From Phaeoceros laevis (lineage: Eukaryota > Anthocerotophyta > Anthocerotopsida > Notothyladales), in NCBI GenBank assembly GCA_049999765.1, contig JBNGIQ010005827.1, positions 1 through 28,617 of the forward strand: a DNA stretch of 28,617 bases, in the 5' to 3' direction. Shown in pieces: positions 19,771 through 28,494 of the stretch (positions within the stretch are counted from its first letter, which is position 1; every line of letters begins with the position of its first letter). The position numbers and the translations under genes were made by a program. The notes below the pieces were generated by a model, which saw nothing but the letters and a program-made list of their open reading frames with translations, did not search any database and was not told the DNA's origin.

Positions 19771-20600
19771 GATACAGCCCTCAATCAGCTTGTACTGGCC
19801 TCACGGCCTTCGCCCACGCGGTCCGCACACAGTCTTCACGCCTTGTGGACCTACTATCCACAAGGCGTGAAGCTTTTGATAATCTTTGACAACCTTTGAG
19901 TGCAGCTCCCTGGCCTTCTGTATGGCACCAGTGCTTGCACACGCAATCAGAAAGCAAGCAAAAGTAACACGGTCAGCCAGAATGAGGCCCGCCTCCTCCA
20001 TTTGTCCATACACAGAGCTCCTCTTGCTCTAGTCCTTGCTGTGCATACCCGGCTATCAGCACTGTCTATGTCACCACATCCTTTGTAGCCATGCTGTCAA
20101 AAACCCTGGCGTGCACCTTCCAGCTCACCTCATTTGCATACATGTCTACCAGGCAGGTGTTCACCACTACATCATCCAGCAGACCTCTTTTGACAATCTT
20201 TGAGTGCAGCTCCCTGCCCTTTTGTATCGCACCAGTGCTTGCAGACGCGTTCAGAATGCAAGCAAAGTAACACGGTCAGCCAAAATGAGGCCCGCCTCCT
20301 CCATTTGTCCCTATACAACAAGCGCCTCTCGGCAGAGTCCTTGCGTGCATGCCCAGCGATAAAGGCATTCCATGTCACCATGTTCTTGGTGCCCATGCTG
20401 TTAAAAAACCTGGCGCGCATCTTCGAGCTCACCACATTTTGCATACATGTCCACCAGGCAGGTGCCCGCCAGTACATCATCCAGCAGACCTCTTTTGACA
20501 ATCTTTGAGTGCAGCTCCCTACCCTTAATGTAAGGTAGCTTGAATGGACAAAACTCCCAAATGTCCGAGACCCGTCGGTGCCTTGCCAAAAGACCAAACG

Positions 20601-21530
20601 TGAAGCCTCCAAGCTTAGATGATACAAAGGTACCGAGCCCCCACTGCTGAGTTTTGAAGACCGATTGTCAATGTTTGCCCAACAAATTTGCAGCAAGGGA
20701 CGCAAAGGACCTCCACTGCCGACAGCAGTGCAACCTCCAAAGATATGCAGCCTCCTAAAGCGAGTAATCTCCACAGGCCGGGAGCCCCCGCAGCTTTGTA
20801 ACTTCACACAAGCCGGGTATGGTCACTCCATAAGGACGGACGCAATCGGTGAGAGAATTTCGTGGGGCGATGACGCAATGACGTCCGTTGTCACAGGATT
20901 CCCGAGTGCCGATGAGAGAATGGTCTCTGGTGATGTCCCCAGCTTGAGCTCTCAGCTCCTAGCTCCCAGCTCCCATGTGAAAGCTCACAATAGCGGTACC
21001 CAGGTGGAAAGTCACAGCATCCAGCTCTAGGTTATAACGTAACACAGGCCCCACGCCGCTCCAAGAAAGCCACTGCAAAAGAAGCTAAACTGCAGCTTGA
21101 AAACCATGTTACAGCTGCAGCTCCAGCAACAGCTCAAGGTGGAATGATGACGGGCTAATGAAAGGGAGCCTAGGGAAGACAGAAAAATAGTGGAGGATAG
21201 GAATAAACTGAGCACAAGGAGGACGCAGGAACAAACGTTGTGTGGGGTGTGTACGCTGTTGCTGTCAGGATGGAAACAAAGATGGCAACAAAAAGCACAA
21301 CAAAAAAAAATAGAAAGTGGCAAAAAGCGGGCTTCCTAGAACGGTTGAAGCGAGGCAACTGCAATGCAAGCACTGGCAAGGCAATCAGACAATACAAAAG
21401 GTTACGAAAACGCAGGTGGCAGCGCCTAGAACCCTAGAAGCCATAGTCAGAAACCTCGGAAGCACACCCAACCTAGAAAGAGAAGCCGCTAGAGAGCGGG
21501 AGGAGCGGGAGGAGTGGGAGCAGAAGGCAA
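20601..21530 (+). other. right part of the 5-kb insertion, hypothetical frames only
   Basis: A plus-strand frame at 20665-21030 (121 codons) has no recognised motif. At 21240-21538 overlapping frames encode very basic then Glu/Arg-rich peptides (EREAAREREEREEWEQKA), which look like coiled-coil or low-complexity sequence. None can be assigned. The region may be the 5' part of whatever unit was inserted. Confidence 0.3.
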
Positions 21531-21535
21531 TGTGT
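21531..21535. repeat. target-site duplication TGTGT (right)
   Basis: Partner of 16545-16549, directly adjoining the RT N-terminal half. Confidence 0.8.
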
Positions 21536-22160
21536 TGAAGGCGGTCTTAGGATGTCTTCTTCCGCCGCTCGGATTTGGTGGTAACCTGCAGCCAAGTCCA
21601 GTTTTGAGAAGTAACATGCTCCGGCCAGACTCTCTAATAGCTCATCGATGCAGGGAAGGGGATAGCTATTCTTGCGTGTAATCTTGTTTAGTGCCCTGTA
21701 ATCAATACACATACGTAGCTTGCCATTTTTCTTTTTTGTGAACAAAATAGGGGCACTGTAGGGTGACACTGATGGTCTGATGTATCCCTTCCGTAAAAGC
21801 TCTTCTACCTGCATCTTAGACTCCTGCAACTCTAATGGAGACATGCAAAAGCGAGGTTTATGTATAGGTCTATGCTTCCCTGGTAGAAGTTCAATGCCAT
21901 CGATGATCCACAGCTCGTTTTGGAGGAAATCCAGGTGGCAGCCCATCCACCAGCACATCCTTGAATTCTGTGAGCAGGTTGTGAAGCTCAACGTCTTGTG
22001 GCAGCTTGCCCTTTTCATCTCCTGTTTGCACTTGGCACTGGTTAACCACAGGTTGCCTCTTATCCCTGATCAGGAATAGGACAGATTCAGCTTGTTTTTC
22101 CTTATAATCACGCATTATCTTCTCCAAAAGAGGCCATCTGTATCTTGGGGGTCTTGATGG
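21536..22160 (-). pseudogene. chromovirus reverse transcriptase, N-terminal half
   Basis: After a leader (ELHNLLTEFKDVLVDGLPPG) the minus strand carries the classical blocks: ELLRKGYIRPSVSPYSAPIL, KKKNGKLRMCIDYRALNKIT, SYPLPCIDELL and FSKLDLAAGYHQIR with the first catalytic Asp. A 1-nt deletion follows AEEDI. The frame then stops at the 21535/21536 boundary, where the 5-kb insertion begins. Its continuation, with no residue missing (the N-T-R-Y-G-H-Y block), starts at 16549. A frameshift also separates the leader from the RIELLPGKHRPIHKPRF block near 21895. Confidence 0.9.
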
Positions 22161-22169
22161 TGCTCCCTG

Positions 22170-22557
22170 CCCTGCAAAGACGCTCACCCCAGACTACTAC
22201 TTGTTGACCATTACATGTTAGTAACAATTCCCTCTCCTTCCAGGTAATTGCAGGGTTATGGTCCTCTAACCAAGGCATCCCCAACAATAGGTCATACCCA
22301 CTTTTAAGCTCAGTACCAGTCATACGAGCTCTCTCAACATGTTCTCCTATTCTGAAGTTAAAAGGCTTACTTAAAGTAGCCTCTTGATTACTCTTGTGGC
22401 CATCAGCCAATTCTATTCTGCCATATTTCTGCTCCGTGTTCAACTGCCATCGATCTGCATATTCGCGAGACAAGAAGCTTGCATTTGCTCCACAATCTAT
22501 TAGCACTTTACAAGCATGCCCATTAACCTTGCTTTGTACAGTAAATAGTGAACGCAC
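22170..22557 (-). pseudogene. chromovirus aspartic protease
   Basis: The minus strand encodes VLIDCGANASFLSREYA, equivalent to the catalytic D-(S/T)-G-A of retropepsins but with Cys at the second position. It is followed by the flap-like region ADGHK and SGYDLLLGMPWLEDHNPAITW, the C-terminal hydrophobic-Gly block. It would cleave the Gag-Pol polyprotein as a dimer. The frame runs on past the protease to a stop at 22108. The catalytic Asp is retained, but upstream gag and downstream pol are broken. Confidence 0.85.
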
Positions 22558-22799
22558 CTGATCCTCAGTACCCCTCTTGTATTCACAATTATCAACTTGA
22601 TTGATCTCTCTACATCAACATGTTTGACTGACCTGTGTCCCAGGGGTATTTCCTACCCCAGCAGCTACCCCTCCGTCTGTTGGGGAGGATCGTTTCCCGA
22701 CTCCTCTTCTGGTTGTTTCTCTGTTTCTGTGACATTGGCCCTTCGCACCTCGTTCCCTGCAGGTCCTTGAGGCCATCCTGGCTGCCCCCGACCTCTATC

Positions 22800-23717
22800 T
22801 CTACCTCTTCCTCTCATTCTAGGCTGAGGGCAAGCTGGGGCTTTTGGACAGTCGCTGCTCCGATGGCCCTAATCCCCACACGAGTAACAGTTGCAGGGGA
22901 ACTCCCTTTTTACCTGCCCTATCTCCATAGGGATCGGTCCATCACTTACATTGCTGGTGTTGCTAGGCCCTGCCCCATACCAGTTGTTCCTAGTATTCCA
23001 ACTTCTGATTTGATAGAAGAGGGCATTTGCTCTATCAGCCACCGCCATGGCTTCATTCAGGGTCTGACACCTGGCCATCGCCACCTCCTTCTTTATAGCA
23101 GGTTTGAGGCCGAACAAGTACTTGTCCACCTTCTCATCTTCGGCCATGCCTGGTATACTAAGACATATATTCAAGAATGCTTCATTGTAGGCAGCCAAGC
23201 TGCCCTTCTGTATTAGTCCGGTCAGTTTGTTCCTTGCTACAGCACTACTGTCAATGGGAATAAACTGTAACGACACAGCCAATAAAAGCTGATCTAATGT
23301 CACACAAGGTGGTGCACCTCCTTGTTGTACGAGCATCTCCCGTTGCAGCCACCAGATAAGGGCTGCTCCTCTCAGAAAGGTGGATGCCAGCACCACTTGG
23401 TGCTCCTCCTTCACGTTTTGAAGCATGACGTAAAGATGCACCTGATGTTTCCAACGTTCCACCTCTGCCGGATCTCTCCTCCCGCTGTAAGGTTCTGGCT
23501 TGGGTGCCTTGACGGTATAGTGCGCCACTGGCCTCGCCGGTTCCTGGGGCGTCCGCGCAGTCCTCTGCTGCTTCAACGCCTGTTCCAGGTCAGTCACCCT
23601 TGCCATCTGCTCCAGCAGCATCTGGGCCAGCTGCTCCGTGCTCAAACTCGTGCTAGCAGTTGTCCTTGCCACTCCAGTCTGCTCTACCGATGTCCCCTCC
23701 ATAGGTTCTGGATTCAT
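22800..23717 (-). pseudogene. chromovirus gag (capsid and zinc knuckle)
   Basis: The minus-strand frame opens MNPEPMEGTSV and has a coiled-coil-like TEQLAQMLLEQMARVTDLEQ stretch. The capsid-type core follows: PEPYSGRRDPAEVERWKHQV, LASTFLRGAALIWWLQ and NKLTGLIQKGSLAAYNEAF. This matches the retrotransposon Gag fold that packages element RNA in virus-like particles. A CCHC knuckle (C-Y-S-C, then GHRSSDC) lies at its end, but a TAG at 22869-22871 falls within the knuckle, so the RNA-binding module is broken. Protease follows downstream in a different frame. Confidence 0.85.
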
Positions 23718-23780
23718 CTCTGCAGATGTCGTCGGAGGGATAAACCCTCCAGCTCCTCCTCGGGTTCTTAAATCCGTGTC

Positions 23781-24350
23781 TCACACACATGCTCTTGCAA
23801 ATTCAGCCTCTAGTCGTTCCTGCTTAGCTCGTCGCCTCACATGCGCGTGATGCCTTGCCAATCCGCGAATCAACTTTTTGATGCACAGCACACGATCCTG
23901 GTTGGTGAAGTGTGTTCTTTCGATAAACCCGCGTTCGTTCTCCAAGCCAAGCAGATACTCTCCGGCGCATTCTACTTCTATAAACTGAAAGATCCGAGTT
24001 ACGCCTGGCGTGACTTCACGAAACCATACCTCTGCTCCAGTTGGTGACACTCCTAGAGCTTTTTGCAGCTCTCTCACGAGCAGCTCTACTGCCAGTTGTT
24101 CTCCAATCACCCACGCTCTCGTTCCTGACAACAATCCGGTCTGCAACACGTCCAACAACACACCTTGCCACAGCAATCGCACACCAGAACGGATCATGAA
24201 TAATGCAAGAGCTATCAGCTCTTCCAGCTGATCAAAGCGAGGTGGATACAATCTCGCTACCCACGTCAACACTTGCGCTCCCTGAGCCGAATTGAATTGG
24301 ATATACGGTATGTCGTAGTTCGCCTTGAGCTCCCAAACCCTTCTGAGCAT
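23781..24350 (-). CDS. extra frame between primer-binding site and gag (189 codons)
   Basis: This long minus-strand frame starts with MLRRVWELKANYDIPYIQF and ends ...RLEAEFARACV at a TGA. It is in the same reading frame as gag, with that TGA and about 20 codons between them, so the two may once have been one longer Gag protein. An upstream in-frame TGA (about 24382-24384) fits the chosen Met at 24350. It is rich in Leu/Val and Arg/Glu and has a basic C-terminal stretch (HHAHVRRRAKQ). I do not recognise a domain. It could be an N-terminal matrix-like extension of Gag or a lineage-specific ORF. Confidence 0.5.
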   Translation of the reverse strand: MLRRVWELKANYDIPYIQFNSAQGAQVLTWVARLYPPRFDQLEELIALALFMIRSGVRLLWQGVLLDVLQTGLLSGTRAWVIGEQLAVELLVRELQKALGVSPTGAEVWFREVTPGVTRIFQFIEVECAGEYLLGLENERGFIERTHFTNQDRVLCIKKLIRGLARHHAHVRRRAKQERLEAEFARACV

Positions 24351-24657
24351 GGCCGATTTGGCGCTCTGCTGCTTGCCTGCTCACGCCTACTATTGTCGCG
24401 GCTTGTCCGCGTTGCCTCACACCCTCAATTCATGCGCCCTGAGCGCCGCCAAGCTTCCAACACACCCAATCCCTCACCGTCCGCTCAAAGCGCCCTGGGC
24501 GCCACCAGATGCTTAAAATTCTCCACGCGCTTCCAGCGTTCACGTTCTCAACAATCCCAATGCCGCGCTCCAGTCTCCAATGCGCAGCGTCACCCGAAAT
24601 GCATGCAATGTCCTGTGTGGACCGGATTTCCCACGCCTAGTAGCCCTCAGCTGGGGT

Positions 24658-24674
24658 CTTGGCTCGGATACCAA
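24658..24674 (-). other. primer-binding site, initiator-tRNA-Met type
   Basis: Directly adjoining the LTR on the minus strand is TTGGTATCCGAGCCAAG. Its core is close to TGGTATCAGAGC, the plant initiator-tRNA-Met complement used by most Ty3/gypsy chromoviruses to prime minus-strand DNA synthesis. Confidence 0.8.
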
Positions 24675-24919
24675 TGTTGCAGTTACGCTTGCGACTGCTA
24701 GTTTGGGTCAACCGGGGCCCCCTTTTAGGTTTCACCCTTTTTTTATACAGATAATGAAGTGTACACGTGTGATGATGTCCGCGTTCCCGATTCCGGCCGT
24801 ATTGCCTAAGGCCACTTAGTTTTTCGATATCCTTCCGGAATACTCTCTTACTTTTACTTCACCCTACCTTATTACCACTATCCTGGGTTACTCTTCTTTA
24901 ACTACGATTAACTATGACA
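24675..24919 (-). repeat. chromovirus LTR 1 (5' LTR, 245 bp)
   Basis: On the minus strand it begins TGTCATAG and ends CTGCAACA, with the TG...CA ends of LTRs. It matches 26018-26268 along its whole length. By eye I count about 13 substitutions and one 6-bp indel, roughly 95% identity. A primer-binding site follows immediately, which orients it as the 5' LTR of the minus-strand element. No 5-bp target duplication is shared between its outer flank (GCAGG) and that of LTR 2 (GGTCA). Confidence 0.93.
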
Positions 24920-25166
24920 GCAGGTGCACTGTCTGGTTAAAAATGCCGATTCATACGATGTAATTTTGGGAGCTGATGCCACGTATGGGCCAGCCATGGG
25001 AGTGGATCCGTATGGTGAGGTAGCATTCCACCGCCCGAATTGGAGGCGTGGTGATTATGAGACTATCGCTACTATTCCTCTCAGAATGAGGAGAGGGACT
25101 CCTGGTTAGGCGTGTATGGCACACATGGCCCAAGAAGACGTAGTCAAAGATCGACTGTTGCAGTGC
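24920..25166 (+). pseudogene. retroelement aspartic protease fragment and linker, probable upstream half of the methyltransferase element
   Basis: The plus strand encodes VHCLVKNADSYDVILGADAT, then GVDPYGEVAFHRPNWRRGDY and ATIPLRMRRGTPG. This resembles the C-terminal half of retropepsin-like proteases, where a DVILG(A/M)D turn follows the flap region. A TAG at 25107-25109 interrupts the frame, which continues open (MAHMAQEDVVKDRLLQC) to 25166. The catalytic DTG/DSG half is missing on the left, where LTR sequence starts. It is not the chromovirus's own protease, which lies at 22170-22557. If 25166 is joined to 14870 of the minus strand, the frame continues into QAEECTER and the methyltransferase without a stop. 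Confidence 0.55.
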
Positions 25167-26016
25167 TTGCAGACAGCAGTGGACTTTGGGCACGAAATTA
25201 TGTCTTTCGACAGCATACCATCCAAAGACCGATGGAGCAACAGAAAGAGCCAATCAGACAGTGGAGGACTTTCTACGGGCATACTGCAGTTCCCATCAGG
25301 TACAATGGGATACTTTTCTACATTTTGCAGAGTTTGCATTTAATGATGCAACTGCAGCTGCTACTGGGCATACACCATTCTTTCTTAATGTTGGGCAACA
25401 CCCAGATACGCTTTTAACAGCTGTATTGCCTGCAGCAGAGAATACTCCTGCTGCAATAGATTACTTACAGACCAGGGTACGTGCACAACAGCTGGCAAGA
25501 ATGCAAGCACTAGAGGCTCAAAATCGACAAAGCCAGTATGCCAACAAACACCGTCGAGCAGTAGATTTCAAGGTTGGCGATATGGCTATGTTATCTACCA
25601 AATACATAGATGTTCCAGCTCATTCTGCTAGGAAGCTATCTGACATATACATTGGGCCTTATCGGGTCTTGCAGATTGTTGGCAAGGTAGCCTACAAACT
25701 CAAACTCCCACCACAGTTAAAAATACATAATGTATTTCATGTGTCTCTCCTACATCCCTATTATGGAGCACTTCCCAGTCGTCCTCCTCCCATCTGGACA
25801 GCTGATTCAGAAGAGTTCGAGATAGATAGTATTCTACAACATCGTCGAGTCCGTTGCAAATGGCAATTCTTGGTGCTGTGGAAAGGGTACCCGGCATCTG
25901 ATGCAACCTGGGAACCCATGGACAACTTATCCAATGCCATCGACATTGTACATGAGTATGCACAACAACATCATCTTCCCGGCTTCGAGGGCGAAGCATC
26001 TTCCCCCCCGGGGTGA
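25167..26016 (+). pseudogene. chromovirus integrase C-terminus and chromodomain
   Basis: The plus-strand frame has LGTKLCLSTAYHPKTDGATE with the catalytic Glu of the DDE core, RANQTVEDFLRAY, then the GPY/F-like module (IGPYRVLQIVGKVAYKLKLP, HNVFHVSLLHPY). It ends in a chromodomain: EFEIDSILQHRRVRCKWQFL, VLWKGYPASDATWEP with aromatic residues, and AIDIVHEYAQQH. The chromodomain marks a chromovirus and by family knowledge targets integration to modified histone tails. It is open to the stop at 26014-26016, right before LTR 2. One extra T near 25185 breaks the frame with upstream core sequence. It begins with the same TTGCA at which the minus-strand integrase ends. Confidence 0.92.
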
Positions 26017-26017
26017 A

Positions 26018-26268
26018 TGTCATAGTTAATCGTAGTTAAAGAGTAGTAACCCAGGATAGTGGTAATAAGGTAGGGTGAAGTAAAAGTAAGAGAGTATTCC
26101 GGAAAGATATCGAAAAACTAAGTGCCCTTAGGCAATACGGCCGGAATCGGGAACAGGGACATCATCACACGTGTACTGTAACACTTCATTATCTATATAA
26201 ATAAAGGGCAAAACCTAAAAGGGGACCCCGGTTGACCCAAACCAGCAGTCGCGAGCGTAACTGCAACA
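26018..26268 (+). repeat. chromovirus LTR 2 (3' LTR, 251 bp)
   Basis: It begins TGTCATAG two bases after the polyprotein stop and ends CTGCAACA. It matches LTR 1 (24675-24919) in opposite orientation. The opposite orientation of two LTRs of one element is abnormal and is explained by the proposed inversion. Confidence 0.93.
26195..26204 (+). promoter_or_regulatory. TATA-like box in LTR 2
   Basis: TATATAAATA lies about 65 bp before the LTR end, a position suitable for the element's promoter. The equivalent site in LTR 1 is altered (TGTATAAAAA), so only one LTR keeps a good match. Confidence 0.45.
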
Positions 26269-27412
26269 GGTCACTACTGCATGGCTTCTGAAGGTGCAAG
26301 GCAAAAGTGCATTCTGTTTCTTTTGTGGTGGCTGGCTTGACCAGACCCCGTAGCCATAGTAGGATGCAAGGGTTGGTATCTTTTTAATCCTTGCAAGGAC
26401 GCGTGGGACCAGACTTGTGACTGGCCAAGCACACAACCATGCGGCGTGAGAGAGACAAGCACAAGGGTTTACATTCGGGTTTTGCATTTCTTTTAAGAAG
26501 ACTGGCCACATGGTGTATGAGATGAATGTCCGCACATCCTTTTCTTGCAATAATCTACTCATGCATGTGGTGAGTTAGGGAACTCTGCGGCTATGAGACT
26601 ACCAATGCAAGGCACTGCGGGGTTTCTTCATTTTATTGTTGATCATCGGAGGGTAACCGGACGTATTAGTAGCAGACGTACGGACTGGCCACACCCAGGT
26701 GGTGCACGTTGTGTTTCACTGTGAAGTTTGGAGCAACCGGGAACGTATCAATTTCATTGTGGGCAAGAGGCCGAGCAACCGGGACGTGACCGTAGAGAGT
26801 TTTTGTGTTAAGCCGCAACTACGAGAACATCAACAACTATCCGAGACGCTGTTGTGGCTGTGAAGTGAAGTGTGGTACGAGAGAAGGACGTGCCGGCACC
26901 GGGCGTAGGAATTGAAGACCCCCAAGGGTTTCACTGCATTCTGCGTTGCATCTCTTGGTGGGCGTACGACTACTAGGAGGAGCGTGCGAAGGGGTGAAAC
27001 CCAACGTTTTATTGTGCCAGGTGACCAAGACACAGCGCGGAGGAAAATTGTGTGACCAAGGACATAAGGGTTTGATCTACAAGAGTTTTGACGTATGGCG
27101 GGATGTGTTACGACGTGGCTACAATGTGTGGGCATGGCTCCGGATGTGATACGAGGTACGGCCATGACGTAGGATATGTGGCCATGGTACGGCGGCATGT
27201 GGCCGTGATGTGGAATATGGGACCCCATGCACATAAGGGTTTTAGAAGGCCATGGATGTTGTAAGGACGGGCGGATGGTGAGCTGGGACGCTTCCGAAGT
27301 GAAGATGGCGGATAGGGAATCTGACATGGCCGCTCAACATAGGTTTTGAAGGAAGGAAACGTCATACTCTCAAGATGAAGCTGTGGATAACATCCCGGCA
27401 ACGGCTCAAGAA
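26269..27412 (+). repeat. possible LTR of a second gypsy lineage
   Basis: No gene is recognised here. The only clue is the primer-binding-like motif that follows at 27413, which predicts an LTR ending near the CA at about 27407-27409. The left limit is unknown and no partner LTR is in the window, so this is a tentative call. Short frames on both strands show no known domain. Confidence 0.3.
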
Positions 27413-27435
27413 TTTTGGCGCTATTGTTAGGGATT
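27413..27435 (+). other. possible primer-binding site of Tat/Athila type
   Basis: TTTTGGCGCTATTGTTAGGG resembles the TTGGCGCCGTTGCCGGGG motif (tRNA-Asp complement) found just after the 5' LTR of plant Tat and Athila elements, with about four mismatches. On the plus strand it would start a gag leader, which is cut off by the repeat at 27762. Confidence 0.4.
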
Positions 27436-27761
27436 CTTACAAGAGGATCGACGTTGCGTTCTCTCTCACTTGAATACTTGGAGGCGGCAAGCGGATGTCA
27501 AGGTGGGAAGTTTCTATCAACCAACGCTGCCGCAAGCTTCTCGAGACAAAGACGTTGCAATGGACAAGGACGCACCGAGCTCTCTACTCAACTGTGTCGT
27601 CGCCACTTGAGAAACTAACACGTTGAGCAGGTGGACATGAAGTTCAAGAGGAAGATCTGCAAGACGAAGACTCCGGCGACGTTGCAACATGACACAAAAG
27701 ATAGACATGCTTTGCAAGAAGACGCAACAACACAGGTGAAGGGAATGTTGACGTTGGATGT
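27436..27761 (+). other. leader-like stretch after the putative primer-binding site
   Basis: I see no supported coding region. Short frames are Lys/Arg-rich. If the primer-binding site is real, this is the untranslated leader of that element, truncated by the transposon-like repeat that starts at 27762. Confidence 0.3.
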
Positions 27762-28494
27762 GGGGGAGCGCAGTTTAGCGGGTCTTGAAAACCAGCCAGT
27801 AGTTTTGCGAAACCGTTTTTGCCAAATTCCGCCGCACACCGGGATCCCGGCCCCCGGCTAAACTAAGCGCTATACACTCGTGTATGCTGTACATACGGAA
27901 GGACAAGTATAGTACCGGGCAATACCTCTGTAGCGTAACGGAGAGCGTTAGTAGCAAAGCCTCATATTACGGACGTCCTAATCAAGCACTTGCGGCCGAA
28001 CAACAGCCATGTGTTCTAGGTCGGATAGGCATCAAGGGTTCAATTTACAGTAAGCGACAAACCACAACCGGCAGAGCTTCGAAGAGCGGATATGGAGTTC
28101 ATGCCCTAGGTGGGGATGAGGAAAATTTTTGACTCCAATCCAGATAAGAACGGCGGTGAATCTGAAGGCCGTCGAAAATGGAAAGCGCAGTTGAACAGGG
28201 CGAGGGCTTGTGGCCAAGAGGAAGACGTCCGGAAATTGGAGGAAGTTGGGCAAATAACATTGAAAATGTTTGCAGATGCCCGATGCAACAAGACCACCAA
28301 CCTCACGAAGGAGCTGCGCTTAGGCAAGCTGTGTCAAAGCGTAGAGGACAGAGTGAAGCGCAAAAAGGCACCGACTACTGAGACCAAGCGGAAGAAGGAA
28401 GAACAGAAGGAGACAGATGGTTATGTCAGCTCTACAAGCAGTGAAGTGAAGCAACCCAGGTCTGCAAACGACATTGTTGCCAGGATGGAGCAGC
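27762..28494 (+). mobile_element. right copy of the unclassified transposon-like repeat
   Basis: This is the reverse complement partner of 425-1070, complete where the left copy has N. Its inner end (27762) starts with the G-run and AGCGCAGTTTAGC, and the matching arm GCTAAACTAAGCGCT lies at 27858-27872. The inner 16-bp palindrome of the left copy is degraded here, whereas CCGGGATCCCGG (27840-27851) is kept. The body points rightward out of the window and similarity to the left copy ends at about 28494. Confidence 0.7.

Larger units (their letters stand above)
18516..20600 (-). pseudogene. PPR-DYW gene relic with tandem PPR units
   Basis: At least five PLS cycles run on the minus strand. Each has variants of LHSKIVKRGLLDDV, LVDMYAKCGELEDARQVF, VTWNALIAGYAQQGLGQEAL and YGQMEEAGLILADRVTFACF then LKACASTGA. 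At the C-terminal side (18523-18660) a DYW-deaminase end is fused directly after an incomplete cycle: KNLRMCSDCHSSTE, then RDIVVRDGYHVHRFANGRCS, ending CKGRP instead of the CGDYW-type end. The C-x2-C-H metal-site part is present, but the HxE part of the deaminase is missing. Frames are interrupted near 19018, 19240, 19435-19800 and 20400. Intact relatives edit C to U in organelle RNA; this copy cannot. It lies inside the 5-kb insertion. Confidence 0.85.
16550..21530 (-). mobile_element. 4981-bp insertion in the chromovirus RT, rich in PPR sequence
   Basis: The segment is flanked by TGTGT at 16545-16549 and 21531-21535. Removing it and one copy rejoins the RT exactly at the conserved N-T-R-Y-G block. 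Neither TIRs nor LTR-like TG/CA ends are visible. The left end is a simple-sequence run (GATATGATGTGATATGATGA), which on the minus strand would be a 3' tail like that of some non-LTR retroelements. PPR-DYW relics inside run on the minus strand, the same sense as that tail. No transposase or RT of its own is recognised, so it was probably mobilised in trans or is a captured gene segment. Confidence 0.8.
14871..24919 (-). mobile_element. Ty3/gypsy chromovirus, 5' LTR to first half of integrase
   Basis: In minus-strand order this block holds an LTR, tRNA-type primer-binding site, an extra upstream frame, gag, protease, reverse transcriptase, RNase H and the N-terminal part of integrase. The RT is interrupted by the insertion 16550-21530, which is flanked by TGTGT duplications. 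The order PR-RT-RH-INT defines Ty3/gypsy (Metaviridae-like) elements. The missing integrase C-terminus, chromodomain and 3' LTR of the same family lie at 25167-26268 on the plus strand, as expected if 14871-25166 was inverted. Multiple stops and frameshifts make the copy non-autonomous. Confidence 0.85.

Noticed and set aside
22635-23771. Plus-strand frames of 193 and 149 codons
   Set aside because: Both are antisense shadows of the gag coding region, with no known domain.
24273-24701. Plus-strand frame of 142 codons
   Set aside because: It is antisense to the upstream-of-gag frame and LTR region; its composition is not protein-like.
14871-25171. Chromovirus self-integration (autointegration) as the origin of the inverted arrangement
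   Set aside because: A self-integration product would place the outer LTR edge directly against TTGCA of the integrase. Here 247 bp of foreign protease lies between, so a simple inversion fits better.
24915-26275. Target-site duplication around the chromovirus LTRs
   Set aside because: The flanking bases (GCAGG beside LTR 1 and GGTCA beside LTR 2) do not match in either orientation, so none is claimed.
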